A stretch of DNA of 64,000 bases from Pseudomonas putida W15Oct28 (GTDB lineage: Bacteria; Pseudomonadota; Gammaproteobacteria; Pseudomonadales; Pseudomonadaceae): contig NZ_JENB01000008.1 in NCBI RefSeq assembly GCF_000708715.2, positions 1-64,000 of the forward strand. The letters run 5' to 3'. A model generated the notes under the pieces. That model was given only the letters and a program-made list of their open reading frames with translations. It was not told the DNA's origin and ran no database searches. The position numbers and the translations under genes are program-made. Positions within the stretch are counted from its first letter, which is position 1; the number at the start of each line of letters is the position of its first letter. This document shows, one piece after another, positions 54,136-62,244 of the stretch.

Positions 54136-54144
54136 CAGATTACG
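54130..54144. promoter_or_regulatory. Overlapping second HmgR-type dyad
   Basis: CGTAAT-CAG-ATTACG shares its left half with operator 1, so three ATTACG-type half sites lie in a row and could allow cooperative or competing binding. Confidence 0.5.
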
Positions 54145-54230
54145 ATAAAAACAATGCAGACGCGCTGTCACCCCGCATCGGGCCAGCAGCCAACTGCCAG
54201 CAACGGCTCGGCCAGAGCCCGGAGGCATAG

Positions 54231-55532
54231 ATGACTCGCGATACATCACCCGACCTTCACTACCTAAGCGGCTTCGGCAACGAGTTTGCCAGCGAAGCGC
54301 TGCCAGGAGCCTTGCCGGTCGGGCAGAACTCGCCGCAGAAGGCGCCTTATGGGCTGTACGCCGAATTGCTCTCGGGCACGGCGTTCACCATGGCCCGCAG
54401 CGAGCTGCGCCGTACCTGGCTGTATCGCATTCGTCCGTCTGCCTTGCACCCGCGCTTCGAGCGCCTGGCGCGCCAGCCGCTGACCGGGCCGCTGGGGGCC
54501 ATCAACCCCAACCGCCTGCGCTGGAGCCCCCAGCCGATGCCTGCCGAGCCGACCGATTTCATCGAAGGCTGGCTGCCCATGGTGGCCAACGCCCCGGCGC
54601 AGAAGCCGGCGGGCGTGAGCATTTACATCTACCGCGCCAACCGTTCCATGGAGCGGGTGTTCTTCAACGCCGATGGTGAACTGCTGCTGGTGCCGGAACA
54701 GGGCCGCCTGCGCATTGCTACCGAGCTGGGTGTGATGGACGTCGAACCCCTGGAAATCGCAGTGATTCCACGCGGCATGAAGTTCCGCGTCGAACTGCTC
54801 GACGGCCAGGCCCGTGGCTATATCGCCGAAAACCACGGCGCACCGCTGCGTATTCCGGAGCTGGGCCCGATCGGCAGCAACGGCCTGGCCAACCCGCGCG
54901 ACTTCCTCACCCCGGTGGCGCACTACGAAGAGGCCGAAGGGCCGGTGCAACTGGTGCAGAAGTTCCTCGGCGAGCATTGGGCCTGCCAACTGCAGCACTC
55001 GCCGCTGGATGTGGTGGCCTGGCACGGCAGCAACGTGCCGTACAAATACGACCTGCGCCGCTTCAACACCATCGGTACCGTCAGCTTCGACCACCCGGAC
55101 CCGTCGATCTTCACCGTGCTGACCTCGCCGACCAGCGTGCATGGCCTGGCCAACATGGACTTCGTGATCTTCCCGCCGCGCTGGATGGTGGCCGAGAACA
55201 CCTTCCGTCCGCCATGGTTCCACCGCAACCTGATGAACGAGTTCATGGGGCTGATCAGCGGTGCCTACGATGCCAAGGCCGAGGGCTTCCTGCCCGGTGG
55301 CGCCTCGCTGCACGGGGTGATGAGCGCCCACGGCCCCGACGCCGAGACTTGCGAAAAAGCCATTGCCGCCGACCTGGCGCCGCACAAGATCGACAACACC
55401 ATGGCCTTCATGTTCGAGACCAGCCAAGTGCTGCGCCCGAGCCAGCAAGCCCTTGAATGCCCGCAATTGCAGGCCGACTACGATAGTTGCTGGGCCACCT
55501 TGCCGAGCACCTTCAACCCGAACCGGAGATAA
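54231..55532 (+). CDS. hmgA: Homogentisate 1,2-dioxygenase
   Basis: A 433-residue non-heme iron enzyme that opens the ring of homogentisate to 4-maleylacetoacetate, the central step of tyrosine and phenylalanine breakdown. It starts [29 protein letters not shown]. Iron ligands are seen in [12 protein letters not shown] (His, Glu) and [14 protein letters not shown] (His). The ATG follows CGGAGGCATAG. It is first in hmgA-fahA-maiA, under the HmgR operators. Confidence 0.97.
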   Translation: MTRDTSPDLHYLSGFGNEFASEALPGALPVGQNSPQKAPYGLYAELLSGTAFTMARSELRRTWLYRIRPSALHPRFERLARQPLTGPLGAINPNRLRWSPQPMPAEPTDFIEGWLPMVANAPAQKPAGVSIYIYRANRSMERVFFNADGELLLVPEQGRLRIATELGVMDVEPLEIAVIPRGMKFRVELLDGQARGYIAENHGAPLRIPELGPIGSNGLANPRDFLTPVAHYEEAEGPVQLVQKFLGEHWACQLQHSPLDVVAWHGSNVPYKYDLRRFNTIGTVSFDHPDPSIFTVLTSPTSVHGLANMDFVIFPPRWMVAENTFRPPWFHRNLMNEFMGLISGAYDAKAEGFLPGGASLHGVMSAHGPDAETCEKAIAADLAPHKIDNTMAFMFETSQVLRPSQQALECPQLQADYDSCWATLPSTFNPNRR

Positions 55533-55535
55533 CCG

Positions 55536-56828
55536 ATGAACCACACTGCCAATGCCCGTAGCTGGGTCGAGCACGCCAACGGGCACAGCGACTTCCCGCT
55601 GCAGAACCTGCCATTGGGTATCTTCAGCCGGCCGGGTGAAGCCAGGCGCTGTGGCGTGGCCATCGGCGACGCGATCCTTGACCTGGAGGCGGTACTGGCC
55701 GCCGGCCTGTTCGACGGCGCCGCCAAGGCTGCCGTCGAAGCCACCCGCGGTGGTGCACTGAACGCATTCTTCGCGCTGGGCCGCAGCGCCCGTGTCGCCC
55801 TGCGCGAGCGCTTGCAGGTGCTGCTTGGCGAACACAGCGAGCACCAGGCGGCGCTGCAGGCCGCGCTGTACCCGGCCAGCGGCTGCCAGTTGCATGTGCC
55901 TGCGCAGATCGGTGACTACACCGACTTCTACGTGGGCATCGAGCACGCCAAGAACGTGGGCAAGCTGTTCCGCCCCGACAACCCGCTGCTGCCCAACTAC
56001 AAGTACGTGCCGATCGGTTATCACGGCCGCGCCTCGACCATCCGCACGTCCGGCACCGATGTACGCCGGCCCAAGGGCCAGACCTTGCCTGCCGGGCACA
56101 CAGAGCCGAGCTTCGGCCCTTGCGCGCGGCTGGACTACGAACTGGAACTGGGCATCTGGATTGGCCAGGGCAATGACATGGGCCAGGCGATTCCGATTGG
56201 CGATGCTGCCGAGCACGTAGCCGGCCTGTGCCTGCTCAACGACTGGTCGGCGCGCGACATCCAGGCCTGGGAATACCAGCCATTGGGACCGTTCCTGTCC
56301 AAAAGCTTCATCACCACGATCTCGCCCTGGGTGGTCACCGCCGAAGCGCTGGAGCCGTTCCGCTGCGCCCAGCCGGCACGCCCGGAAGGCGACCCGCAGC
56401 CACTGTCGTACCTGCTGGACAAGCGCGACCAGGCCGCCGGTGCGTTCGATATCGAGCTTGAAGTGCTGCTGCTGACCGAGCGCATGCGCGAGCAGGGCGC
56501 TGCCCCGCACCGCCTGACCCTGAGCAACACCCGCAGCATGTACTGGACCGTGGCGCAGTTGGTGGCGCACCACAGTGTCAACGGCTGCCAGCTGCAGCCG
56601 GGCGACCTGTTCGGTTCGGGCACGTTGTCGGGCGCCACGCCGGGTTCGCATGGCAGCCTGCTGGAGATCACCGAAGGCGGTAAGCTGCCGGTTGAGCTGG
56701 CCAGTGGCGAGGTGCGCAAGTTCCTCGAAGACGGCGACGAGATCATCCTGCGTGCCCGCTGCACCCGTGACGGCGTGGCCAGCATCGGCTTCGGCGAATG
56801 CCGCGGCACGGTCATCGCGGCCAACTGA
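55536..56828 (+). CDS. fahA: Fumarylacetoacetase
   Basis: A 430-residue hydrolase that splits 4-fumarylacetoacetate into fumarate and acetoacetate (hmgB in P. putida papers). It starts MNHTANARSWVEHANGHSDFPLQNLPLGIFSRPGE; metal and active-site motifs are DYTDFYVGIEHAKNVGKLFRPDNPLLPNYKYVPIGYHGRAS, LDYELELGIWIGQGN and LLNDWSARDIQAWEYQPLGPFLSKSF. It begins three bases after the hmgA stop, with AACCGGAG just ahead. Confidence 0.96.
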   Translation: MNHTANARSWVEHANGHSDFPLQNLPLGIFSRPGEARRCGVAIGDAILDLEAVLAAGLFDGAAKAAVEATRGGALNAFFALGRSARVALRERLQVLLGEHSEHQAALQAALYPASGCQLHVPAQIGDYTDFYVGIEHAKNVGKLFRPDNPLLPNYKYVPIGYHGRASTIRTSGTDVRRPKGQTLPAGHTEPSFGPCARLDYELELGIWIGQGNDMGQAIPIGDAAEHVAGLCLLNDWSARDIQAWEYQPLGPFLSKSFITTISPWVVTAEALEPFRCAQPARPEGDPQPLSYLLDKRDQAAGAFDIELEVLLLTERMREQGAAPHRLTLSNTRSMYWTVAQLVAHHSVNGCQLQPGDLFGSGTLSGATPGSHGSLLEITEGGKLPVELASGEVRKFLEDGDEIILRARCTRDGVASIGFGECRGTVIAAN

Positions 56829-56840
56829 GGAGGCAGGGGC

Positions 56841-57473
56841 ATGGAGCTGTACACCTATTACCGTTCCACCTCGTCCTACCGGGTGCGCATTGCCCTGGCA
56901 CTGAAGGGGCTGGCTTACCAGTCCCTGCCGGTCAACCTGCTGCAGGGTGAGCAGCGCGGTGCGGGCTATGTCGCCGTCAACCCGCAGGGCCGTGTGCCGG
57001 CCTTGCGCACCGACGGCGGCGAGTTGCTGGTGCAGTCGCCAGCGATCATCGAGTACCTGGAAGAGGTTTATCCACAGCCAGCACTGCTGCCGGCCACGGC
57101 CGAAGCGCGCGCCAAGGTACGTGGCGTGGCGGCCATCATCGGCTGCGACGTTCATCCGCTGCACAACGTCAGCGTGCTCAACCGGCTGCGCCAGGCTGGC
57201 CAGGATGAAGGCCAGGTCAACCAGTGGATCGGCCACTGGGTCAGCCAGGGGTTGGCGGCGGTGGAGCAACTGATCGGTGACCATGGCTTTTGTTTCGGAG
57301 AGCAACCGGGGCTGGCGGATGTGTACCTGATCCCGCAGCTGTATGCCGCCGAGCGCTTCAACATCGACCTCGCCAGCTTCCCGCGCATCCTCCGGGTTGC
57401 CGCCCTGGCGGCCGGGCACCCGGCATTCGCCAAGGCCCACCCTGCCCAGCAGCCGGACAGCCCGGCTCAGTGA
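56841..57473 (+). CDS. maiA: Maleylacetoacetate isomerase
   Basis: A 210-residue zeta-class glutathione S-transferase (hmgC) that isomerises 4-maleylacetoacetate to fumarylacetoacetate. The N-terminus MELYTYYRSTSSYRVRIALALKGL contains the SSxxCR-like motif with Ser-Ser-Tyr-Arg, where Cys of the classic SSCxWRVR motif is replaced by Tyr. QSPAIIEYLEEVYPQPALLP is the glutathione site. It starts 12 bases after fahA. Its end overlaps SirB1 by 7 bp. Confidence 0.94.
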   Translation: MELYTYYRSTSSYRVRIALALKGLAYQSLPVNLLQGEQRGAGYVAVNPQGRVPALRTDGGELLVQSPAIIEYLEEVYPQPALLPATAEARAKVRGVAAIIGCDVHPLHNVSVLNRLRQAGQDEGQVNQWIGHWVSQGLAAVEQLIGDHGFCFGEQPGLADVYLIPQLYAAERFNIDLASFPRILRVAALAAGHPAFAKAHPAQQPDSPAQ

Positions 57474-58273
57474 AGGGAACGGTTCGCCGTCGGAAGCTTG
57501 CCGATCCGCTCGGACAGCTTCAGGCGCTGGACCGGGTCTTCCGTCAGCAGTAACGCATGCTCCAGGTCGAAGCGCTCGGCCTGCGGGCAGTCCAGGTGCT
57601 GGTACAGCGAGGCGCGGGTCACATAGTCGCTGACTTGTACCGGCCCCAGCTGCATGATCCGCTCGGCATCGATCAAGGCCGCCAGGTGGTTGTCGTTGCT
57701 GATGTGCAACTGGCGCAGGTTGCGGGACAGGCGTTGCAGCATCTGCTGCGGGCTGGCACTGCGCATGTGCTCTGCCGTCAGCGCAACGTGCGGGCCGAAC
57801 TGGCGAGCCAGCAGCTCACGGCAATCGCTGGGGTACAGGCGCCGGCCACCACAGGGGTCGAGCAGGTGGTCGGCACCCGGCACACGCAGCAGGAAATGCC
57901 CAGGGAAGCCCACACCCTCCAGCGGGATGGACAGCCGCTGGGCCAGTTCCAGGGCAAGGATGGCCAAGGTCAGCGGTTGGCCTCGGCGGCGTTGCAGCAC
58001 TTTGTCCATCATTGCTGCCTGCGGGCGCAGGGGGTGATGCTCATCCTGCTGAAAGCCCAGGGCATTGAGTTGGCGCAGCAGTGGCTGGGCCAGTTCGCAC
58101 AGTGGCAGCATCGGCAGGTTGGCGCTGATCTCACGCTGCAGGCCATGCAGCGTGGCAAGGCTGGCTGCGGGCTCGACACAGCGGTCGTGCTCGGCGGCCA
58201 TCCACAATGCGGCTTCCAGCAGGGCGACAGGCTCGCGTTCCAGGCAGGCCAGACAGGCTTGACGTGGCTTCAT
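57467..58273 (-). CDS. SirB1-family protein (transglutaminase-like)
   Basis: A 268-residue protein of the SirB1/YchA family. The transglutaminase-like core is DKVLQRRRGQPLTLAILALELAQRLSIPLEGVGFPGHFLLRVPGADHLLDPCGG with LYPSDCRELL, then a TPR-like helical tail (NLRQLHISNDNHLAALIDAERIMQLGP). Function is not settled. ATG 58273 (MKPRQACLACLERE) is preferred to 58288. It is convergent with maiA and divergent from the leucine dehydrogenase gene. Confidence 0.88.
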   Translation of the reverse strand: MKPRQACLACLEREPVALLEAALWMAAEHDRCVEPAASLATLHGLQREISANLPMLPLCELAQPLLRQLNALGFQQDEHHPLRPQAAMMDKVLQRRRGQPLTLAILALELAQRLSIPLEGVGFPGHFLLRVPGADHLLDPCGGRRLYPSDCRELLARQFGPHVALTAEHMRSASPQQMLQRLSRNLRQLHISNDNHLAALIDAERIMQLGPVQVSDYVTRASLYQHLDCPQAERFDLEHALLLTEDPVQRLKLSERIGKLPTANRSLH

Positions 58274-58397
58274 GGGGTATCTCCACACACGCTTGAGTAT
58301 TAGCCGGGGCGGGCGGTTTCGTCCAGTGGTCCGGCGACCACGCCAGCGTCAGGGCCGTGCCTATACTGGAAGGAGCACCTCGTGGGGGAGCCTGTCG

Positions 58398-59417
58398 ATG
58401 TTCGCACTCATGCAAAGTACCCGTACCCAGTCACTGCACCTGTTCAACGACCCGGCTACGGGCCTTAAAGCGGTTGTGGCGATCCACAGCGAGCAGTTGG
58501 GCCCAGCCATGGGCGGTTGCCGCTACCTGCCATACGCCGATGACGAAAGCGCCATGACCGACGCCATTCGCCTGGCCCAGGGCATGAGCTACAAGGCGGC
58601 GCTGGCGGGGTTGCCGCTGGGTGGCGGCAAGGCGGTGATCATGCGCAACCCGCATGTGGAAAACCGCGCCGCGCTGTTCGAGGCCTTTGGCCGCTTCATC
58701 GATACCTTGCATGGGCGTTTCATCATCGCCGTGGACAGCGGCACCTCGACCCTGGACATGGACTGCATCGCCCAGAGTACCCCCCATGTGACCAGCACCA
58801 CGGCCTCGGGTGACCCCTCGCCACATGCGGCAATGGGCGTGTTCGCGGGCATTCGCGCCACGACCTCGTTCAGGCTGGGCAGCGATGACCTGAGAGGCCT
58901 GCGGGTGGCGGTACAGGGGCTGGGCAATGTCGGTTATGCGCTGGCGGAGCAACTGCATGCGGTGGGCGCGGAGCTGCTGGTCAGCGACCTGGACCCAGGG
59001 CGTGTGCGCTTGGCGATGGAGCAGTTCGACGCAAAACCTGTGACCAACGACGCGTTGATCAGTACACCTTGCGACATCTTTGCACCCTGCGGCGTGGGGC
59101 CGGTGCTGAACGGGCAGAGCGTGATGCAACTGCGCTGTGCGGCAGTGGCCGGGGCGGCGAACAACCAGCTGACTACCTTGCAGGTAGCAGACCAGCTGGA
59201 ATCACGGGGCATACTGTATGCGCCTGACTACGTGATCAATGCCGGCGGGCTTATCTACGTGGCGCTGACCCATCGCGGCGAGGACCTGGGCACCATCACC
59301 GCGCACCTGGCGCGGATTCCTTCACGGCTGACCGAAGTGTTTGGCCATGCGCAGGCGGAAAAGCGTTCGCCGGCGCGGGTGGCGCAGATGCTGGCGGAGC
59401 GTTTGCTGTATGGCTGA
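58398..59417 (+). CDS. ldh: Leucine dehydrogenase-type amino-acid dehydrogenase
   Basis: A 339-residue Glu/Leu/Phe/Val dehydrogenase. GMSYKAALAGLPLGGGKAVIM holds the catalytic Lys pair, AVDSGTSTLDMDCIAQSTPHVTST the substrate region, and VAVQGLGNVGYALAEQLHAVGAELLVSDLD the NAD Rossmann fold. FAPCGVGPVLN and VAGAANNQL are typical of the leucine/phenylalanine branch. It converts branched-chain amino acids to keto acids with NAD. ATG 58398 follows GGGGAGCCTGTCG. Confidence 0.9.
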   Translation: MFALMQSTRTQSLHLFNDPATGLKAVVAIHSEQLGPAMGGCRYLPYADDESAMTDAIRLAQGMSYKAALAGLPLGGGKAVIMRNPHVENRAALFEAFGRFIDTLHGRFIIAVDSGTSTLDMDCIAQSTPHVTSTTASGDPSPHAAMGVFAGIRATTSFRLGSDDLRGLRVAVQGLGNVGYALAEQLHAVGAELLVSDLDPGRVRLAMEQFDAKPVTNDALISTPCDIFAPCGVGPVLNGQSVMQLRCAAVAGAANNQLTTLQVADQLESRGILYAPDYVINAGGLIYVALTHRGEDLGTITAHLARIPSRLTEVFGHAQAEKRSPARVAQMLAERLLYG

Positions 59418-59436
59418 AGGTTGATACTGGCTTTGC

Positions 59437-59527
59437 TGGCCTCTTCGCGGGCTTGCCCGCTCCCACAGGTATTGCACAAGCCTTGAAGGCAGTGGGGTCC
59501 CTGTGGGAGCGGGCGAGCCCGCGAAGC
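59437..59527. repeat. REP pair, inverted (type A)
   Basis: GGCCTCTTCGCGGGCTTGCC and GGGAGCGGGCGAGCCCGCGAAG flank a spacer with CCTTGAAGGCAGTGGGGT. It lies between the convergent ldh and yebG genes. Confidence 0.9.
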
Positions 59528-59541
59528 AGGCGCCGCCGATG

Positions 59542-59805
59542 TCACTCGGCTGCGCCACCTTCCAGCAACTCGGCCAACGCATCCGGCTGGCTCTTAAAGG
59601 CCCGGGCGAACACATCGCGGTTCTTGGCCATGTAGATACCGGCTTCTTCAACCTGCTGCTCGGTCAGCGAAGGCACCGCCTTGTGCAGCACTTCAGCCAG
59701 GCGCTCGGCCAGTTCGAGCATCTTGTCGTGACGGTCTGCTTCGGCCTTATCCATAAACAAGCGCTCCGGGTCGCGGCTGCTGCGGTACACCACTTCGACG
59801 GCCAT
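59542..59805 (-). CDS. yebG: YebG-family DNA-damage-inducible protein
   Basis: An 87-residue protein with the YebG pattern MAVEVVYRSSRDPERLFMDKAEADRHDKMLELAERLAEVLHKAVPSLTEQQVEEAGIYMAKNRD. YebG is a LexA-controlled SOS gene whose molecular role is unclear. A perfect LexA box lies 41 bp upstream (59847-59862), which supports both the name and the start at ATG 59805. Confidence 0.93.
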   Translation of the reverse strand: MAVEVVYRSSRDPERLFMDKAEADRHDKMLELAERLAEVLHKAVPSLTEQQVEEAGIYMAKNRDVFARAFKSQPDALAELLEGGAAE

Positions 59806-59846
59806 TCATCACCTCTATGCCTTTTTGCTGGTTGTGTTGCGATTTA

Positions 59847-59862
59847 CTGTATCTATATACAG
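59847..59862. promoter_or_regulatory. LexA (SOS) box upstream of yebG
   Basis: CTGT-ATCTATAT-ACAG fits the CTGT-N8-ACAG consensus, and the dyad extends to TACTGT...ACAGTA. It lies 42 bp upstream of the yebG ATG. Confidence 0.92.
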
Positions 59863-59914
59863 TAATGGCAATGTTGGTTGGTTCGCAAGCAGAAATTGTA
59901 GCGTGGCCTAAATC

Positions 59915-60158
59915 GAGCGCCGCCCGCGCGGCGCATCGCGACGCAAGGCCGCTCCCACATTTGTTACGGGCCAGTCCATCCTGTGAGACCACCGCTGTGC
60001 GCCTTGTTTGTCCCATGCGGTATCGAAGGAGACGCAGTCGCTCTTTATCGATCTCCAGCCATGCACCCAGGGTACGCGCGCCACAGGCACAGAAGAGACT
60101 GGCCCGAAACAAATGTAGGAGCGGCCTTGCGTCGCGATGCGCCGCGCGGGCGGCGCTC
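59915..60158. repeat. 61-bp inverted repeats flanking 122 bp (REPIN-like)
   Basis: The arms at 59915-59975 and 60098-60158 match at 59 of 61 positions. Each joins a type B REP core (GACGCAAGGCCGCTCCCACA) to a GAGCGCCGCCCGCGCGGCGC hairpin and ends GGGCCAGT. The 122-bp centre holds no gene. Together with the LexA box this is all that the 421 bp between yebG and the DUF3077 gene contain. Confidence 0.88.
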
Positions 60159-60226
60159 GGTCTCATAGGCGCAGAATTTGTTGTGGCGAACACCTGTCAG
60201 CCTTCATGCGATCCGAAGACAAGCCC

Positions 60227-60490
60227 TCACTGCTTCATGCCCAACTCGGCATCATCCATCAGCGCCTTCGCCATCGCACTCAGGTAATGCGCAGCCCAGA
60301 TCATCATTGGTTTTTCATCCATCAGCCCGATGATGGTCAGTTCGCGTACATAGCCCATCAATTCCGACGACTGCTCGCGGGCATCCCTGCACGGAATGCC
60401 GGGCTCAATACGAAACAGTGGATGGGTCCCGTTTTCGCCTTGATAGAAAGTGGTCTTGCCGACGGTGAGCTGGGTGTCTTCTGTTGTCAT
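60227..60490 (-). CDS. DUF3077-domain small protein
   Basis: An 87-residue protein with the pattern LFRIEPGIPCRDAREQSSELMGYVRELTIIGLMDEKPMMIWAAHYLSAMAKALMDDAE, typical of DUF3077, a small Pseudomonas-specific helical family. The function is unknown. ATG 60490 follows AGGGGATTGAACA. It lies in a cluster of short, group-restricted genes (DUF3077, DUF6124), which usually vary among related genomes. Confidence 0.85.
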   Translation of the reverse strand: MTTEDTQLTVGKTTFYQGENGTHPLFRIEPGIPCRDAREQSSELMGYVRELTIIGLMDEKPMMIWAAHYLSAMAKALMDDAELGMKQ

Positions 60491-60521
60491 TGTTCAATCC
60501 CCTGAAGTTTCTCGGCTGTCT

Positions 60522-60625
60522 GGCCCGGCCCTTTCGCGGGCTCGCCCGCTCCCACAGGTACTGTGCAAGCCTTGAAGGCTGTGGTGACCCTGTGGGAGCG
60601 GGCATGCCCGCGAAAGGGCCGGCCC
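60522..60625. repeat. REP pair, inverted (type A)
   Basis: GGCCCGGCCCTTTCGCGGGC and GCCCGCGAAAGGGCCGGCCC flank a spacer with CCTTGAAGGCTGTGGTGACC. It lies between the two small DUF genes. Confidence 0.9.
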
Positions 60626-60645
60626 TGGCAACACATTAATCAGCC

Positions 60646-60888
60646 TTAGTGCGAAGTCCTGGGCTCTGCGGGCATCTGCACCTGAACCAATGCCGACTCA
60701 AGCAAAGCCCGCAGCGCCTCCAGTTCATGCATCGAGGTCATCATCAGGATCGAAGCCGGTGATCTGGGTTGAAGCAGCAACGCCTGATGCACCACAGTGG
60801 CTGCGCATAACGCGTAGTCGGTGGCCTGGATCAGGGTGTCTTCGAGGGAATGGGGGTTGTGGGGTGGATCGGGAACTACTTTCAGCAT
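60646..60888 (-). CDS. DUF6124-like small protein
   Basis: An 80-residue protein starting MLKVVPDPPHNPHSLEDTLIQATDYALCAATVVHQALLL. The KVxPdPP start and the following two-helix segment match small Pseudomonas proteins of the DUF6124/DUF3077 neighbourhood. Function unknown. ATG 60888 is used because the frame upstream to 61062 shows no family character. A large RNA-capable inverted repeat lies 56-132 bp upstream. Confidence 0.72.
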   Translation of the reverse strand: MLKVVPDPPHNPHSLEDTLIQATDYALCAATVVHQALLLQPRSPASILMMTSMHELEALRALLESALVQVQMPAEPRTSH

Positions 60889-60943
60889 GGTGAAGGCCTG
60901 TTCAAAGTTGGGGCCACCACCTCCTGCTGTCAAACAGTAAGGC

Positions 60944-61020
60944 GGCAGCTGTGCATGGGTTGACAGACCGGTGAACAGAACCAAAAGCCGGCGCACACGA
61001 GGTGCCCCATGACAGCTGCC
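60944..61020 (-). repeat. Long-stem inverted repeat upstream of the DUF6124-like gene
   Basis: GGCAGCTGT-G-CATGGG (60944-60959) and CCCATG-ACAGCTGCC (61006-61020) pair over 15 bp with one bulged base around a 46-nt loop that holds further small dyads. It lies in the likely 5' leader of the DUF6124-like gene, so a structured RNA leader is possible. Confidence 0.6.
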
Positions 61021-61284
61021 ATAAAGGCAAAGCCATGTGGTTAGTTCAAGGCGGCCTGTCAAAGCCAGTCGCTGATTGGCAGCGACGACCCGAGACTAGT
61101 GCGCATCCCCGAACGCCACAATGGCAGGGAGTATCTTTGGGAAATGCCCTACAAGGAAGGGCTTAAATCTGATTTTTCCCGAAGCACGGCCGTGCATTTT
61201 TGCAACGCGCCACACCTCAAGGTGCCTTGCGGCAATCGGTCGCCTTCCAAGACAGGGGCCTGGCCCTTTAACTGCATGGCACAA

Positions 61285-61302
61285 GCGTCACACGGGTGAC
61301 GC
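61285..61302. promoter_or_regulatory. 18-bp dyad upstream of psiE
   Basis: GCGTCAC-ACGG-GTGACGC lies 36 bp upstream of the psiE start. It could be an operator or an RNA stem near the transcript start. It is not a PhoB box. Confidence 0.35.
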
Positions 61303-61337
61303 ATCATCCTTCAAGACGTATCGGGGAATGGAACATC

Positions 61338-61808
61338 GTGAACATCAAATGGGCAGAAAAACTGCGCAAGGGCCTGCACGGCTCGGCCGACTCGCTGGGC
61401 AACCTGTGCGTCGAGGGGTTCCATTACCTGGCGTTGTTCGGCATTGGCGCGATCACCGCCTATGCGGCGGTGATCACGTTCCTCGACATGCTCGGCAAGG
61501 GCGGGATCAGTGTCGATGACATCCTGCTGCTGTTCATCTACCTGGAGCTGGGGGCGATGGTCGGTATCTACTTCAAGACCAACCACATGCCGATCCGCTT
61601 CCTGCTGTACGTGGCGATTACCGCGCTGACCCGCCTGCTGATCGGCGATGTTTCGCACCACAAGGCGCCGGACGAAGGGCTGCTGTACCTGTGCGGGGGC
61701 ATCCTGCTGCTGGCGCTCTCGATCCTGGTGGTGCGCTACGCCTCGTACCGCTACCCGTCGACCAAGGTGCTGGATGCCAACGGCAAGCAAGTGGACGAGG
61801 GCAAGTAG
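61338..61808 (+). CDS. psiE: PsiE-like phosphate-starvation-inducible membrane protein
   Basis: A 156-residue protein with four membrane helices: VEGFHYLALFGIGAITAYAAVITFLDML, DDILLLFIYLELGAMVGIYFKTNHMPIRFLLYVAITALTRLLIG and LLYLCGGILLLALSILVVRYASYRY. LELGAMVGIYFKTNHMPIRF is the PsiE signature. The GTG at 61338 (VNIKWAEKLRKGLHGS) has a GGAATGGAACATC ribosome site. The role is unknown; E. coli psiE is under PhoB and CRP control, but I see no clear Pho box here. Confidence 0.86.
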   Translation: MNIKWAEKLRKGLHGSADSLGNLCVEGFHYLALFGIGAITAYAAVITFLDMLGKGGISVDDILLLFIYLELGAMVGIYFKTNHMPIRFLLYVAITALTRLLIGDVSHHKAPDEGLLYLCGGILLLALSILVVRYASYRYPSTKVLDANGKQVDEGK

Positions 61809-61811
61809 CCC

Positions 61812-62102
61812 TCAGTTGGCAACGAAATGGCGTGGCTCGTGGCGGGCGTCACGGGTGAGCGCGGCCAGCACCTGCATGGGGTTCTGGCTGAGTTCGATCG
61901 CAAGGCCCAGGCGGATACTGTCGATCACCCGTTGCAAGCGCACCGGGTCGTTGCGCTGGGCCTGGGTGATGAGGCGCTTGGCGACCACGCCGGCGTCGTC
62001 CGACAGGGTCAGCATGATGCTGCCGTCGAGGTTGGTGATGCTCAGGTTGACCCGGTATTCGGGGGCGAATGCAGCACTGATTCGGTCGAAAGGGTTATTC
62101 AT
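61812..62102 (-). CDS. DUF3509-domain small protein
   Basis: A 96-residue protein starting MNNPFDRISAAFAPEYRVNLSITNLDGSIMLTLSDDAGVVAKRLITQAQRNDPVRLQRVIDSIRLGLAIE, matching DUF3509, a small Pseudomonas family without assigned function. ATG 62102 is supported by the family start; the frame to 62171 is an extension without support. It is convergent with psiE, three bases apart. Confidence 0.87.
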   Translation of the reverse strand: MNNPFDRISAAFAPEYRVNLSITNLDGSIMLTLSDDAGVVAKRLITQAQRNDPVRLQRVIDSIRLGLAIELSQNPMQVLAALTRDARHEPRHFVAN

Positions 62103-62244
62103 GCCTGGGGGCCTGCTAAGAATGTCTGCAGAAATTGACCGGGCACTGCGAGGTTGGTTCCTGGCAGGCAATTAGCCATTATCGCAACTACACTCCTTGA
62201 ATCGCAGCCGCGACGCATGGCCAGTGGCCGGCAAAGGAGTGCCC

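Larger units (their letters stand above)
60889..61337. other. Intergenic region between DUF6124-like gene and psiE
   Basis: These 449 bp contain no credible gene. Visible elements are the long inverted repeat at 60944-61020 on the DUF6124 side and the 18-bp dyad at 61285-61302 on the psiE side. The ORFs here are not protein-like. Confidence 0.6.

Noticed and set aside
54264..57440. 1058-codon minus-strand open frame
   Set aside because: It lies exactly antisense to hmgA, fahA and maiA, which are certain genes. GC-rich codon use leaves the opposite frame open; it has no domain or ribosome site.
61099..61299. 66-codon ORF between DUF6124-like gene and psiE
   Set aside because: No ribosome site, no recognisable protein pattern, and it crosses the palindrome near psiE.
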